This document shows positions 9,060 to 18,011 of a stretch of 64,000 nucleotides of DNA, in pieces. Location of the stretch: contig NC_018748.1 of the NCBI RefSeq assembly GCF_000263195.1, positions 3,100,001-3,164,000 on the forward strand, in the 5' to 3' direction. This stretch comes from Emticicia oligotrophica DSM 17448. GTDB taxonomy: Bacteria; Bacteroidota; Bacteroidia; Cytophagales; Spirosomataceae. Within the stretch, counting starts at the first letter, position 1. Each line of letters opens with the position of its first letter. The notes under the pieces are model-generated. The model saw nothing but the letters and a program-made list of their open reading frames with translations, was not told the DNA's origin and searched no databases. The position numbers and the translations under genes are program-made.

Positions 9060-12050
9060 TTAGAAGTTGATGTTTAAGCCTACCGAATAAGTGCGTGGTC
9101 TTGGATAGATTTGACGGTCGATACCATCGGCAATCTCTGGGTCTAAACCTTTGTATTTCGTGATTACGAATACATTTTGCACCACAAACGATAATTGAGC
9201 TTGGATTTTCTTCGCTCTAAACAAATCGCTCAAATTATAACCAACGTTCAAGTTGTCCATGCGTAAGAATGAAGCGTTTTGTACGTAATAATCTGAAAGA
9301 ATGGTTTGGTCAGTGCGAGTTTTGAAATTTGTTTCCAAAACATTGGCCGAAACGTTATTGATGAAGTTGCCCGCACCCGTAATGTTTTGGTAAGTTGCCA
9401 TGCTTGAATAAATATTATTCAAGGCGTAGTTGCCGATGTTTGAACGCATTACAAAGCCTAAACTTGCTTTTTTGTATGACATCTGCGAGCTAAAACCTAA
9501 GAAATATTTAGGAACAGCCGATTGATAACGATAACGGTCTAATTCAGTGATTTTTCCATCACCATTGAGGTCAGCAAATAAACCTTCGATTGGTTTTCCT
9601 GCTTCGTCATATACTTGTTTATAGACAAAGAATGTATTTGGCGTGTAGCCGGTTGAATGTACTTGTGCGTAGTTTCCTACACCACCACTGATGCCACCTA
9701 CCAAAACACCCACGTAAGTCGGGTTATCAACTTTGGTCAAAGCCGTGATTTTTCTTTCGTTATAAGTAAAGTTTCCACTAATATCCCAATTGAAGTTTTT
9801 GTTCATGATTGGCGTGTAGTTTATCACCACTTCAAGACCTTTGTTTTCGAGTGTTCCAACGTTGGTTGTTACTTTATTACTGAAGTTTGAGCCCGCCGCT
9901 ACGTCGATTTCGTTAATCAAATCGGTAGTTTTCTTTTGGTAAACATCAATGCTACCAGAAATACGTGCTTTTTTCAATCCAAAATCTAATCCTAAGTTAG
10001 TAGAAGCCGTTTGTTCCCATTTGATATTTGGGTCGTAGGCATTCGGACGAAGTAGGTCGTAGTATCTATCACCAAACTGATATTTCAAGCCTTGTCCTTT
10101 CGTGTAAGCGTTCAAGTAAGGGTAATCACCCGTTGATAAATCTTGTTGACCCGTAAGTCCCCAACCAAAACGTAGTTTTAAATCAGAGAAAATCTCATCG
10201 TTTTTGAATTCTTTGTTGAGTTTCCATGCTAAAGCTACCGACGGGAATGTTCCCCAACGATTTTCTGGAGCAAAACGAGACGACCCATCACGACGAACGG
10301 TTACGGTAGCTAAGTATTTATCATTCAAAGCATAATTCAAACGACCAAAAAACGATAATAGAGCGTAGTCAGTTTTGAAGTACGAGTAAATTGGCACTAC
10401 ACCGCTGTTACCGTAAGTAGTTCCGTTTTCGTTTTCTCTCACAAATCCTTGGTTTTCAGCACCCGCCATGATATTAATCGACTGACCGTTCAAACCTTTT
10501 ACATAGTTTAGGTAAAACTGGTTGGTGAAATTATTACGAGTTTGGGTATAATAGCCAACCGAACCTTGATTAGTAAATGAAGTAGCCGAAAGTAAGTTTG
10601 ATTCTGTTTGGTCGCCTCTGGTATTTGAGCGGTCGAAACCAATATTCCAAACGGCACGAAGGTCTGGGAAGAAATGGAATTTGTAATCAGCTTGGATATT
10701 TCCAATCATACGATTAAGCGTTCCGACATTGCTTTTTAGGTTCAATAAAGCCAGTGGATTAATTGGTGCTAAACCAGCCAAATCACCATTTTGTGCCAAC
10801 CATTGGAAATAACCACCGAATTTGTTTTCGGCATAGACATTTTGAGTTGGGTCGAAACCAATGGCACTTCCAATAGCTCCTTCATCAGCAAAATTGCTTT
10901 TGGTTGATGAATATTTGAAGTTAATATCAAGTTTTAAATGCGATTTGAAGAACGTAGGCGTAAGACCAACCGATGTTGAAGTTCTATCCATCGACGAAGT
11001 TTTCAAAATACCATTTTGTTTGGTATAACCCACTGATACACGATAAGGCATTGTTTTCAAATTTCCTGTTACACTCAAATTATTATCGCTACTCAAAGCT
11101 GTACGGAAAATTTGGTCTTGCCAGTTGGTATTGGCATTTCCCAAAAGTTTTTGCTGTGTGGCAGTTCCGTAAGTTTTCACGGCTGTTCTGAACTCATCGG
11201 CTGTAAGTACATCTACGTTATTCACTCTTGAAGCTGACGAAAACAATGTACTAAAAGCCACATTAAGCTTATCTTTTTTGCTTCCTTTTTTGGTAGTGAT
11301 GATGATTACACCATTGGCCGCACGTGAACCATAAATGGCTGCTGCTGAGGCATCTTTCAAGATATTAAACGATTCAATATCATTTGGATTAATAAAACTC
11401 AAAGGGTTAGCAGCACCCGAAACATTGCTATTATCGAGCGGAATACCATCAATGACAATAAGTGGGTCATTGCTGGCACTTAACGACGAACCTCCACGAA
11501 TACGGATACGGCTACCCGAACCTGGAGCTCCACCGTTTGAGGTGATTTGCACACCCGCCAATTTACCCGAAACCAATTGCTCAGGCGTAGCGATGTTTCC
11601 TTTTACGAAGTCAGTTGAAGTGATTGAAGTAATTGAACCTGTTAAATCTTGTTTCTTTTGTGTACCGTAACCTACCACTACCACTTCTTGCAAGATTTTG
11701 TTATCATCAACCAATTTTACATCAATCGTTGAGCGATTACCCACCGCAATTTCTTGAGTTGCTTTACCAATAAAACTGAAAACTAATGTTGCATTGGCTG
11801 GTGCTGCCACTTGAAAGCTACCGCTGGCATCGGTTTGTGTTCCTGTACTTGTTCCTTTGACCGAAACCGATACACCCAGCATAGGAGATCCATCGTTTTG
11901 GTCAGTAACTTTTCCGCTTACTGTTTTTTGTGCAAAAGTCACGCTCGTGAGCATTACCGCAAGCAATACCGAAACGATACTCTTGCTGTAAGCCATGCGT
12001 TGGACTCCCGCCGCAGTTAAGACTTTCCAATTGTTAAAGTATTTGTTCAT
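9060..12050 (-). CDS. SusC/RagA family TonB-linked outer-membrane receptor
   Basis: A 996-residue TonB-dependent transporter. It has an N-terminal signal peptide with an atypical 18-residue leader before MAYSKSIVSVLL, a carboxypeptidase-regulatory-like domain (about 42-115), a TonB-box-like VVVGYGTQKK, the plug domain (GGSSLSASNDPLIVIDGIPL, DASAAAIYGSRAANGVIIITTK) and a 22-strand barrel ending in a C-terminal aromatic (NINF). It imports oligosaccharide across the outer membrane using TonB energy together with SusD. There is no second TonB box and no anti-sigma FecR-type extension. It is the first gene of susC-susD-susE and is preceded by a 113-base inverted-repeat element. Confidence 0.96.
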   Translation of the reverse strand: MNKYFNNWKVLTAAGVQRMAYSKSIVSVLLAVMLTSVTFAQKTVSGKVTDQNDGSPMLGVSVSVKGTSTGTQTDASGSFQVAAPANATLVFSFIGKATQEIAVGNRSTIDVKLVDDNKILQEVVVVGYGTQKKQDLTGSITSITSTDFVKGNIATPEQLVSGKLAGVQITSNGGAPGSGSRIRIRGGSSLSASNDPLIVIDGIPLDNSNVSGAANPLSFINPNDIESFNILKDASAAAIYGSRAANGVIIITTKKGSKKDKLNVAFSTLFSSASRVNNVDVLTADEFRTAVKTYGTATQQKLLGNANTNWQDQIFRTALSSDNNLSVTGNLKTMPYRVSVGYTKQNGILKTSSMDRTSTSVGLTPTFFKSHLKLDINFKYSSTKSNFADEGAIGSAIGFDPTQNVYAENKFGGYFQWLAQNGDLAGLAPINPLALLNLKSNVGTLNRMIGNIQADYKFHFFPDLRAVWNIGFDRSNTRGDQTESNLLSATSFTNQGSVGYYTQTRNNFTNQFYLNYVKGLNGQSINIMAGAENQGFVRENENGTTYGNSGVVPIYSYFKTDYALLSFFGRLNYALNDKYLATVTVRRDGSSRFAPENRWGTFPSVALAWKLNKEFKNDEIFSDLKLRFGWGLTGQQDLSTGDYPYLNAYTKGQGLKYQFGDRYYDLLRPNAYDPNIKWEQTASTNLGLDFGLKKARISGSIDVYQKKTTDLINEIDVAAGSNFSNKVTTNVGTLENKGLEVVINYTPIMNKNFNWDISGNFTYNERKITALTKVDNPTYVGVLVGGISGGVGNYAQVHSTGYTPNTFFVYKQVYDEAGKPIEGLFADLNGDGKITELDRYRYQSAVPKYFLGFSSQMSYKKASLGFVMRSNIGNYALNNIYSSMATYQNITGAGNFINNVSANVLETNFKTRTDQTILSDYYVQNASFLRMDNLNVGYNLSDLFRAKKIQAQLSFVVQNVFVITKYKGLDPEIADGIDRQIYPRPRTYSVGLNINF

Positions 12051-12118
12051 AGTTTTGAAAAGTAGTTTGTTTTAAAAATTAAAGTATTTAGTTAAAGTTT
12101 TTGGTTTGATTTATATTT

Positions 12119-12231
12119 ACCGAGTGTCGGCCTCCACGGAAGCACAGATTTTAAGATTTACACGAATGATTTGAGTGATTTCTCTATGAAAATTTGTGTA
12201 ACCCGTGTCTCTGTGGCGGCCGTTGCTCGGT
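12119..12231. repeat. 113-base element bounded by imperfect 19-base inverted repeats
   Basis: The ends 12119-12137 and 12213-12231 are inverted copies matching at 15 of 19 positions. The interior has words seen in dispersed Bacteroidota intergenic repeats (acagagacacgg and acagattttaag types; recognised from memory, not searched). It begins 5 bases past the GH53 stop and lies 69 bases before the susC start. It may be a small non-autonomous repeat or a large RNA hairpin controlling read-through from GH53 into susC. Confidence 0.55.
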
Positions 12232-12235
12232 TAAT

Positions 12236-13351
12236 TTATTTATAAAGCTTTTGATTGAAAAAATCGAAAACTGGCAATGCCTCGTTACCTCTCTCAGCAT
12301 CAAAGAAAATGGCATTGTCCCAATGGGAGCCTTTTCCCCAAGCTGTACTACAATTGGTTGAAATCCAAGCAGGTTCCCAATAGATAATTCCTTCTCCACC
12401 ACCTTTCACGACTGCTTTTGTCAGGTCAATCATAAATTTTAGTTGTCCGTCTGGCGTGTAATCATAACCCGCAATTTTTCCTTCACCGTCTAATAAATTA
12501 TTGGCAGCATCAAAGTTTTTTGGCGAGTACGGATAGCCTGTTTCAACAATCATTACTCGTTTTTTGAAATCGGATTTCAGTCTATTTACTTCATTTGTTA
12601 AACCCAAAAGGCTGAATTTTGACCATTTTGGGTAATATGAAAGGCCAATCCAATCGTAGTTGATGATGCCGTTTTTCTTGGCATTTTCAAACCAATTGTA
12701 GGCTTCATCGGGCTGGGCAATGTGCAGCATGGTTTGAATTTTTTGTCCACGTATAGCTGAAATTTTATCAACGGCCTCAATTCCTCTGTTCAGCAATGCA
12801 ACATTCCGTTGCCAGTTGATAGTTTTGGCAGCATCTTTTGTGTATTGCATTACTTCACTATTGATTTCGTTGCCTACTTGCACAAATTCGGGCGTTAGAT
12901 TGGCTGCAGCGAGTTTGTTGAGTACATTAAAAGTGTAGGCATAAACAGTATCTCCCAAGATTTTGGTGTCTTTAATATTCTCCCAAGCTTTCGGAATAGT
13001 TTGATGAGCGGGGTCTGCCCAAGTATCGGAGTAATGAAAATCAAGCAGCACTTGCATATTTTGCTCTTTGGCTCGGCGAATGCTTTTCTTTACGTCTTCA
13101 AAAGTTGAATACTTTGTCCAATCAGGCGAATGCCACAAGCGAACTCTTACTATGTTTGCCCCTTTGTCTTTGAAGAGTTTGTAGGGGTCAACTTTCACCC
13201 CATTGCTTTGGTATGTTCCGCCACAGTCTTCCATTTCATTGACATACGATAAATCTCCACCCAAAAAGAGTGGTTCTTTTTCAATGTCTTTTACTTGGCA
13301 ACAAAAACTCGAAAACAAAAAAGCGATACCTAACAAGTAAGTTTGTTTCAT
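12236..13351 (-). CDS. GH53 arabinogalactan endo-beta-1,4-galactanase, lipoprotein
   Basis: A 371-residue protein with a short signal sequence ending SSFCC (lipid Cys17 or 18), followed by a GH53 barrel. The acid/base Glu is E162 in VQVGNEI and the nucleophile is E270 in MIVETGYPYS. Other family segments are GGDLSYVNEMEDCGG, NIVRVRLWHSPD, VLLDFHYSDTWADP and EGIIYWEPAW. It cleaves beta-1,4-galactan, such as the side chains of pectin or arabinogalactan, probably at the cell surface or in the periplasm. It precedes susC in the same orientation but has its own upstream promoter-like sequence. Combination with a GH13 amylase in the same locus is unusual. Confidence 0.93.
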   Translation of the reverse strand: MKQTYLLGIAFLFSSFCCQVKDIEKEPLFLGGDLSYVNEMEDCGGTYQSNGVKVDPYKLFKDKGANIVRVRLWHSPDWTKYSTFEDVKKSIRRAKEQNMQVLLDFHYSDTWADPAHQTIPKAWENIKDTKILGDTVYAYTFNVLNKLAAANLTPEFVQVGNEINSEVMQYTKDAAKTINWQRNVALLNRGIEAVDKISAIRGQKIQTMLHIAQPDEAYNWFENAKKNGIINYDWIGLSYYPKWSKFSLLGLTNEVNRLKSDFKKRVMIVETGYPYSPKNFDAANNLLDGEGKIAGYDYTPDGQLKFMIDLTKAVVKGGGEGIIYWEPAWISTNCSTAWGKGSHWDNAIFFDAERGNEALPVFDFFNQKLYK

Positions 13352-13408
13352 CGGGAAAAAATAGAATGATGTTACAGAATTTAGTGAGTATAGTTAAAGT
13401 ATTTCCTG

Positions 13409-13452
13409 CAAAAGTACAATTGATATAAAGGCGTGTCGCCCCACTTTATAAA
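13409..13452 (-). promoter_or_regulatory. Putative GH53 promoter with activator half-site
   Basis: A good Bacteroidota -7 element TACTTTTG (minus strand, 13409-13416) stands 58 bases before the GH53 start. No TTG is found at the expected -33 position. Instead a CCACTTTATAAA half-site lies 24 bases further upstream (13441-13452), where an activator would be expected to contact polymerase. The same 12 bases recur in the perfect palindrome at 13533-13550. Confidence 0.5.
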
Positions 13453-13532
13453 TAATATAAAAAAGGAGTTAAACTATAATTTAGAAGATGTAATGTGTTG
13501 ATGTGTAGTTGATTATAAAAGCCAAAAGAGTG

Positions 13533-13550
13533 TCCACTTTATAAAGTGGA
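13533..13550. promoter_or_regulatory. Perfect 18-base palindrome, candidate operator
   Basis: TCCACTTTATAAAGTGGA is identical on both strands. It lies 18 bases past the stop of the membrane AraC-type regulator and about 180 bases upstream of GH53. A partial copy (CCACTTTATAAA) is 93 bases away at 13441-13452. A 7-base hairpin terminator is the alternative, but the shared second copy next to the GH53 promoter favours a binding site. Confidence 0.5.
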
Positions 13551-13567
13551 ACTACAAAATGAGCAAT

Positions 13568-15457
13568 TTAATCATTGATTTGTTCAAAAAAATCGCTTGG
13601 AGTTTGGTTTGTAATCTTTTTGAATGAACGATTGAAGGCAGTTTTAGAATTGAACCCTACTTCAAAAGCTAAGCTGAGTAGTGTAAAGTTTTTATAACGT
13701 GGGTCTTCGATACGACGTTTAAACTCTTCGATTCTGTAGGTATTTATCAAATCAAAAAAGTTTTTATCAAAACCATCATTGATAACTTTTGATAAAACAT
13801 GCGGCTGAATCTTGAGTTTTGCGGCAAGGTCGTTGAGCGTTAGTTTTGGGTTTTCATAAGGTTTGTGTTTGTCCATATAAGTTTCCAACTGACTTTTCAA
13901 AACCATGATATTTTCATCGACCACCTCGCTTTTATCGGGAGTAGGAGCATAATTATTGGCCTGATTAATAGGTAATGGATTTTGAAAAAACTCAACTTCT
14001 CGTTGGGGAAGTTTAAATATTTCAGGTTGATGAATGGCAAAATAACCCAAAAAATAAACAATTGTAGAGAATACTAACCAAATTGTATCGATGCTTCGCT
14101 CGGCAATTAGACTATCATTTACTAATCCTTCGTATGAAAATATTGTCCAGATTCCTGTAAATAACCAAAGTGTTAGGCATACAGCCTGAATTGAAAGTAC
14201 AGTGTTGAGGTATTGAAGATTTTGCTCGTATGAATAATTATGGCTATAATCTCTTTTATAGGTTTGAATCATTTTACGGCAGATATTCCAGTAGTAAAAA
14301 TTACTACACCACCCAATCAGCCCCATAATTGCTAAAATGATTTGTAAATCATTGTCTTCATTGACTAATTTTAACCTAAAAACATTAAAATCCATCAAAA
14401 AATAGGGCAAATATACTACCAACTGTATAGCTGGTAAAATGAAATGGAACTGCCATTTTTTTGGTAACTTCTTAGTCTGAAAGAGAAGTTTACTTAAATA
14501 AAAATAAAAAAGAGGGGCATATAAGAATAGTAATAAATTGGGAATTAGTAAAAGTTTAGAATAGGTTTGGGCAAATTCTTTATGGTTCGACATTTCCCTT
14601 AGAAGTACCATGAGAGAAGTCACAGCTATCAATAATACCAACCAACGATTAGCCGCCCGATTGTAATCTTGAATAGTAGGAATGGCGATTATGAGCAAAA
14701 TGCCTTGAAAGGAGGCAAATAGCATTAATAAATCGAAAAGTGAAAAAAAGTTAAAAGCTCCTGAAAAGTCTTCCCAACTTTCGATTTTTATCTGAATTGT
14801 CTTTAAATCTGTCGTATTCGAACGATTAAATACTCGATTTGGGCGAGCTTTTCCACTTTGGCGGCCTTCAACTGATTCCCATGTACCACGAGTAAATTTA
14901 TATTCTAATCGAGCTAAATCGCTGTAAATTATGGTGCGATAAGTACCATCAGCTTGGCGTTTGAGACGATATTTTTCTTCTCCGGGATTCCAATTATTAA
15001 AATTACCAGTGATATAAATATGAGCATCTTTGGGCGTATTCTCTGGTATTTTTTCAATCACCATGACGTATGATGGTTTCGACTCCCAACTTTCAATTTT
15101 TACTTTTATAAATTTAGGATTGGCTTCTGAAGAGGCATCATAAATTCGATTTTGTCTGCTTCGGCCGTCTTTTCCTCCTTCCACAAGCATCCAATTTCCT
15201 TGTGTAAATTTATATTCAAAGTAGGGGATTGAGTCGGGTAATATTATGAAGTAAGAACCATCAATATCTTTCTTCAGGGCATAATTGGGGTCGCCCGGGC
15301 TCCAGTTATTTATCGAACTGGCCATATATAGCTCACCATCAGGTATCAGAAAAGTAGGATACTCCGAAACCACAATTTTAATTTGTGCTTCCGCCCGATT
15401 TCCTAATATTAGAAGAAGAATGGATATTATTGAAATATATAGCTTCATTAAGGTCAA
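13568..15457 (-). CDS. Membrane AraC-family regulator with two periplasmic glycan-binding-like domains and seven TM segments
   Basis: A 629-residue protein. After a signal peptide (1-24), two tandem homologous domains (about 26-125 and 126-229) each carry an NNWxPG motif (N51-W52, N155-W156), a DG(S/T)Y strand, a YKFT(Q/R)GxW strand and end in IESWE; this resembles AMPK/CBM48-type glycogen-binding folds. Seven hydrophobic segments follow (about 236-258, 270-287, 303-322, 337-355, 371-391, 416-441, 457-476). A linker leads to a C-terminal AraC helix-turn-helix domain (about 536-629, with LSLAFEVGFNSKTAFNRSFKK). Topology predicts sensing outside and DNA binding inside. It is encoded immediately upstream of the carbohydrate locus, so it is the likely activator of that locus. 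The sensor assignment is inference from motif resemblance. Confidence 0.85.
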   Translation of the reverse strand: MTLMKLYISIISILLLILGNRAEAQIKIVVSEYPTFLIPDGELYMASSINNWSPGDPNYALKKDIDGSYFIILPDSIPYFEYKFTQGNWMLVEGGKDGRSRQNRIYDASSEANPKFIKVKIESWESKPSYVMVIEKIPENTPKDAHIYITGNFNNWNPGEEKYRLKRQADGTYRTIIYSDLARLEYKFTRGTWESVEGRQSGKARPNRVFNRSNTTDLKTIQIKIESWEDFSGAFNFFSLFDLLMLFASFQGILLIIAIPTIQDYNRAANRWLVLLIAVTSLMVLLREMSNHKEFAQTYSKLLLIPNLLLFLYAPLFYFYLSKLLFQTKKLPKKWQFHFILPAIQLVVYLPYFLMDFNVFRLKLVNEDNDLQIILAIMGLIGWCSNFYYWNICRKMIQTYKRDYSHNYSYEQNLQYLNTVLSIQAVCLTLWLFTGIWTIFSYEGLVNDSLIAERSIDTIWLVFSTIVYFLGYFAIHQPEIFKLPQREVEFFQNPLPINQANNYAPTPDKSEVVDENIMVLKSQLETYMDKHKPYENPKLTLNDLAAKLKIQPHVLSKVINDGFDKNFFDLINTYRIEEFKRRIEDPRYKNFTLLSLAFEVGFNSKTAFNRSFKKITNQTPSDFFEQIND

Positions 15458-15534
15458 AAAACTTAGGTTTTTGACAAATTTTTTGTCGTTAGTTTATCAA
15501 AGTTAAGCAATAAACATTTAGAAATTATTGTAAT

Positions 15535-16791
15535 TTAAGAAACCTGTTGATAGATATTCACATGCTCAGATATAAATCTTTCCCAAGAAAATTTGCTCGC
15601 CTGTAAAATGGCTTTTTTACTCAACTCATTTCTAAGTTTTTCATTCTTGTAAAACGCAAACATTGCTGCTGCAATGGCAGTTTCATCGGTTGGTTCTACT
15701 AATAAGCCAGCATCGCTAACTACTTCTGGAATAGAACTTTTATTAGATGAAATAACGGGTGTACCGCACTGCATTGCTTCAAGCGGAGGAAGCCCAAAAC
15801 CTTCATAAAGCGAAGGATAAACGAATCCAATTGCCGAAGAGTATAAAGAAGCTAAATCTTCATCGGCTACAAAGCCAGTGGTAATGATACGTTCTTTTAA
15901 GGTAGGGTTTGACTTTATTTCTTCAAAAATTCCATCAAATTGCCAGCCTTTTGTGCCTACTAATACTAAATTTAAATCGGTGATGTGTTCTTGCTGAATG
16001 AGTTTCAAAAATGCTCTGATTGTACGCTCAAGGTTTTTACGTGGTTCTAAAGTAGAAACCGAAAGTAGGTGCTTACTTTCAGCTGATATATGATATTTTT
16101 TTAAGGTTCTACTTATTTTTTCTTGATTACTTTCTTGATAAAATATGTCTTTTGATGCCGCTAAATGTACTACCTTTACTCGATTAGTGGCAATGCCAGT
16201 GGCCTCACAGAGGTCGTTTTTAGTAGCTTCCGAGATACAAATAGGAGTAGTATGTTCATCAATACTTGCTAATATTTTTTTGGTAATGATTTTATTCCAT
16301 TCGCCAAAGAATTGAGGGAATATATGCGGAATCAAATCATGGATAGTGATGATTTTTTTAGGTTTAGCAAATCCTTCAAATTCTTCTGGAATCGGCAAAA
16401 AGGGTGAATGATAAATATCATAGTTAGAGAGCGATGTAGTATCAAACTTAAATTTAGGCTTAAGATACCCACGTGTACGCACGAACGCTTCACGAACTGC
16501 TTTTTGTGGCAGCGATTTAAAAGGAAATATTGATATAAGCGAACTTTCGAGTTTCGCTCTTACTTTATCGGAATTTTTATTTACAATATTGAAAGATTTT
16601 TCAGGAAAATGCTCCTTTAAATAACTTATCATTTCGGGTAGATGCTCAGTATTGGCTAATGATAATTCAATTGAAGGAGAAGTATGTAATCCTTTAAAAA
16701 GTTCTTCAACTACACGAAAAATTCCTGTACGTGATTGTTCATTGAAATGGCCAAGCCCCAAAACTGATGTATCTAAAATGACTTTATTCAT
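15535..16791 (-). CDS. Glycosyltransferase family 4 (GT-B fold)
   Basis: A 418-residue cytosolic glycosyltransferase. The GT4 C-terminal half is clear: [18 protein letters not shown], the donor-binding segment [21 protein letters not shown] with the paired glutamates, and [12 protein letters not shown]. The N-terminal half begins [26 protein letters not shown], similar to GT4 enzymes that act in surface polysaccharide assembly. The start overlaps the upstream GT9 gene by 8 bases, indicating one operon. The sugar donor and acceptor cannot be told. It probably works in LPS or exopolysaccharide assembly with the neighbouring genes. Confidence 0.88.
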   Translation of the reverse strand: MNKVILDTSVLGLGHFNEQSRTGIFRVVEELFKGLHTSPSIELSLANTEHLPEMISYLKEHFPEKSFNIVNKNSDKVRAKLESSLISIFPFKSLPQKAVREAFVRTRGYLKPKFKFDTTSLSNYDIYHSPFLPIPEEFEGFAKPKKIITIHDLIPHIFPQFFGEWNKIITKKILASIDEHTTPICISEATKNDLCEATGIATNRVKVVHLAASKDIFYQESNQEKISRTLKKYHISAESKHLLSVSTLEPRKNLERTIRAFLKLIQQEHITDLNLVLVGTKGWQFDGIFEEIKSNPTLKERIITTGFVADEDLASLYSSAIGFVYPSLYEGFGLPPLEAMQCGTPVISSNKSSIPEVVSDAGLLVEPTDETAIAAAMFAFYKNEKLRNELSKKAILQASKFSWERFISEHVNIYQQVS

Positions 16792-17959
16792 GTAATAATT
16801 TGCTTATTTTGTTTAAAACCAAGGCTTTTACTGCATCGGTTTCAACATTTTCTTGATACACAACCTCGACATTATCTCGCTCAAAAGTCATGCCTACACT
16901 TGGTTTGTGATTGTGAATAAGATAAACTGGGAAATTGGCTAAAGGAAAAAATGGATAGCCTGTGCCTTTGAAAATAGTAATAGTTTGACTAAAAATACAA
17001 CACAAGTGTTCAGGAAATGAATCAAGTGTTAGTGCAAATTTGGCGTTTTTTGATAAAACTGCAATTTCTTGAATATTGATTTTTGCTGAGGTATCAATAA
17101 TATTTTGTTTATGTGCACCGTCAACTAAATCTAAAATCTGTTTCGACATTTGGGTTTGACCACAAAGTAATACATTTAGTTGGTGTGCTTTCAGGGTTTC
17201 ATCAATGATTTTCGCCCAAAATTCGACTGAAAGTTGCTTATGTTCACCGCCTGATTCTGGGAAAAGCATTAAGAAGGGCTTATTTGCTAATCCTATTTTT
17301 TCTTGAATTTTTTCAAAACTAACATTCGGCGGAATTGGGAAATAAGGTTCGATATCAGCAAAAGAGCCTTTTACGTCAATTTCACGAAGTAACATAAAAT
17401 ACATATCAAAATGATGAAACTCGTGAGTTGGAACATCAAATTCTATGTCTAAAAGTCCACCCAAAGCACGTCTCGAAAAGCCATAAGCTTTTTTTACACT
17501 AATAAATGGCAAAACAAAATGGGCGACTGCATCGCTATAACGAATGTCTATGTAGTAATCATAATCGTTTTGACAAAGTAGGGGTAGAGCCTGACGAAAT
17601 GTGCGATAAAAATCCTTGATTTTCTCCCAAGATGAAATCTTACGTCGGTTAGTTTGAAAATGATTAATATAAATTGTCTGATTAATGTGCGGATTGTGCA
17701 AGTTTACGGGTTCGCACCATTGAGCTGTCAATAAATCAATGCTTGCATTTGGGTATGTTTTCTTTATTAAAGGAAACATATACGTTACCGTCAAAGCATC
17801 GCCAAGATGCCCTAAAGAGGCAATTAAAATTCTTGGTGAATTATGATTAATGGGTGCTAATTTTCGTTTTTTATAGAAAAGATTTGCATAAATATCCACA
17901 AAAAAATCCATGATTCTAAACGGAATGGTTTCTTTTGGAGTGCCGCAGTATTTTCTCAT
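16784..17959 (-). CDS. Glycosyltransferase family 9 (heptosyltransferase-like)
   Basis: A 391-residue protein with the GT9 fold: N-terminal RILIASLGHLGDALTVTYMF (nucleotide-sugar heptosyltransferase opening motif), FLMLFPESGGEHKQLSVEFW at the middle, and a C-terminal half with the family segments LLCGQ and KFALTLDSFPEHLCC. It resembles LPS core ADP-heptose transferases but the sugar is not assignable. The segment before residue about 43 carries a predicted amphipathic or hydrophobic stretch (MDFFVDIYANLFYKK). It overlaps the downstream GT4 gene by 8 bases. A short palindrome (17972-17990) lies between it and the upstream DUF5672 gene. Confidence 0.83.
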   Translation of the reverse strand: MRKYCGTPKETIPFRIMDFFVDIYANLFYKKRKLAPINHNSPRILIASLGHLGDALTVTYMFPLIKKTYPNASIDLLTAQWCEPVNLHNPHINQTIYINHFQTNRRKISSWEKIKDFYRTFRQALPLLCQNDYDYYIDIRYSDAVAHFVLPFISVKKAYGFSRRALGGLLDIEFDVPTHEFHHFDMYFMLLREIDVKGSFADIEPYFPIPPNVSFEKIQEKIGLANKPFLMLFPESGGEHKQLSVEFWAKIIDETLKAHQLNVLLCGQTQMSKQILDLVDGAHKQNIIDTSAKINIQEIAVLSKNAKFALTLDSFPEHLCCIFSQTITIFKGTGYPFFPLANFPVYLIHNHKPSVGMTFERDNVEVVYQENVETDAVKALVLNKISKLLHE

Positions 17960-17971
17960 ATTGATAGGTAG

Positions 17972-17990
17972 GACAGGTTTTTAACCTGTC
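17972..17990. repeat. Short palindromic repeat, GACAGG type
   Basis: GACAGGTT, 3 bases, AACCTGTC: a perfect 8-base stem in the gap before the GT9 gene. A related copy with a degenerate right arm is at 38168-38187, before another gene. This suggests a dispersed family. Confidence 0.55.
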
Positions 17991-18011
17991 AATTTAATTT
18001 AGAAGAGCAAA

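Noticed and set aside
12184-12402. 72-residue minus-strand frame across the GH53 end and the repeat element
   Set aside because: Overlaps the GH53 C-terminus in another frame and ends in the repeat; no protein features.
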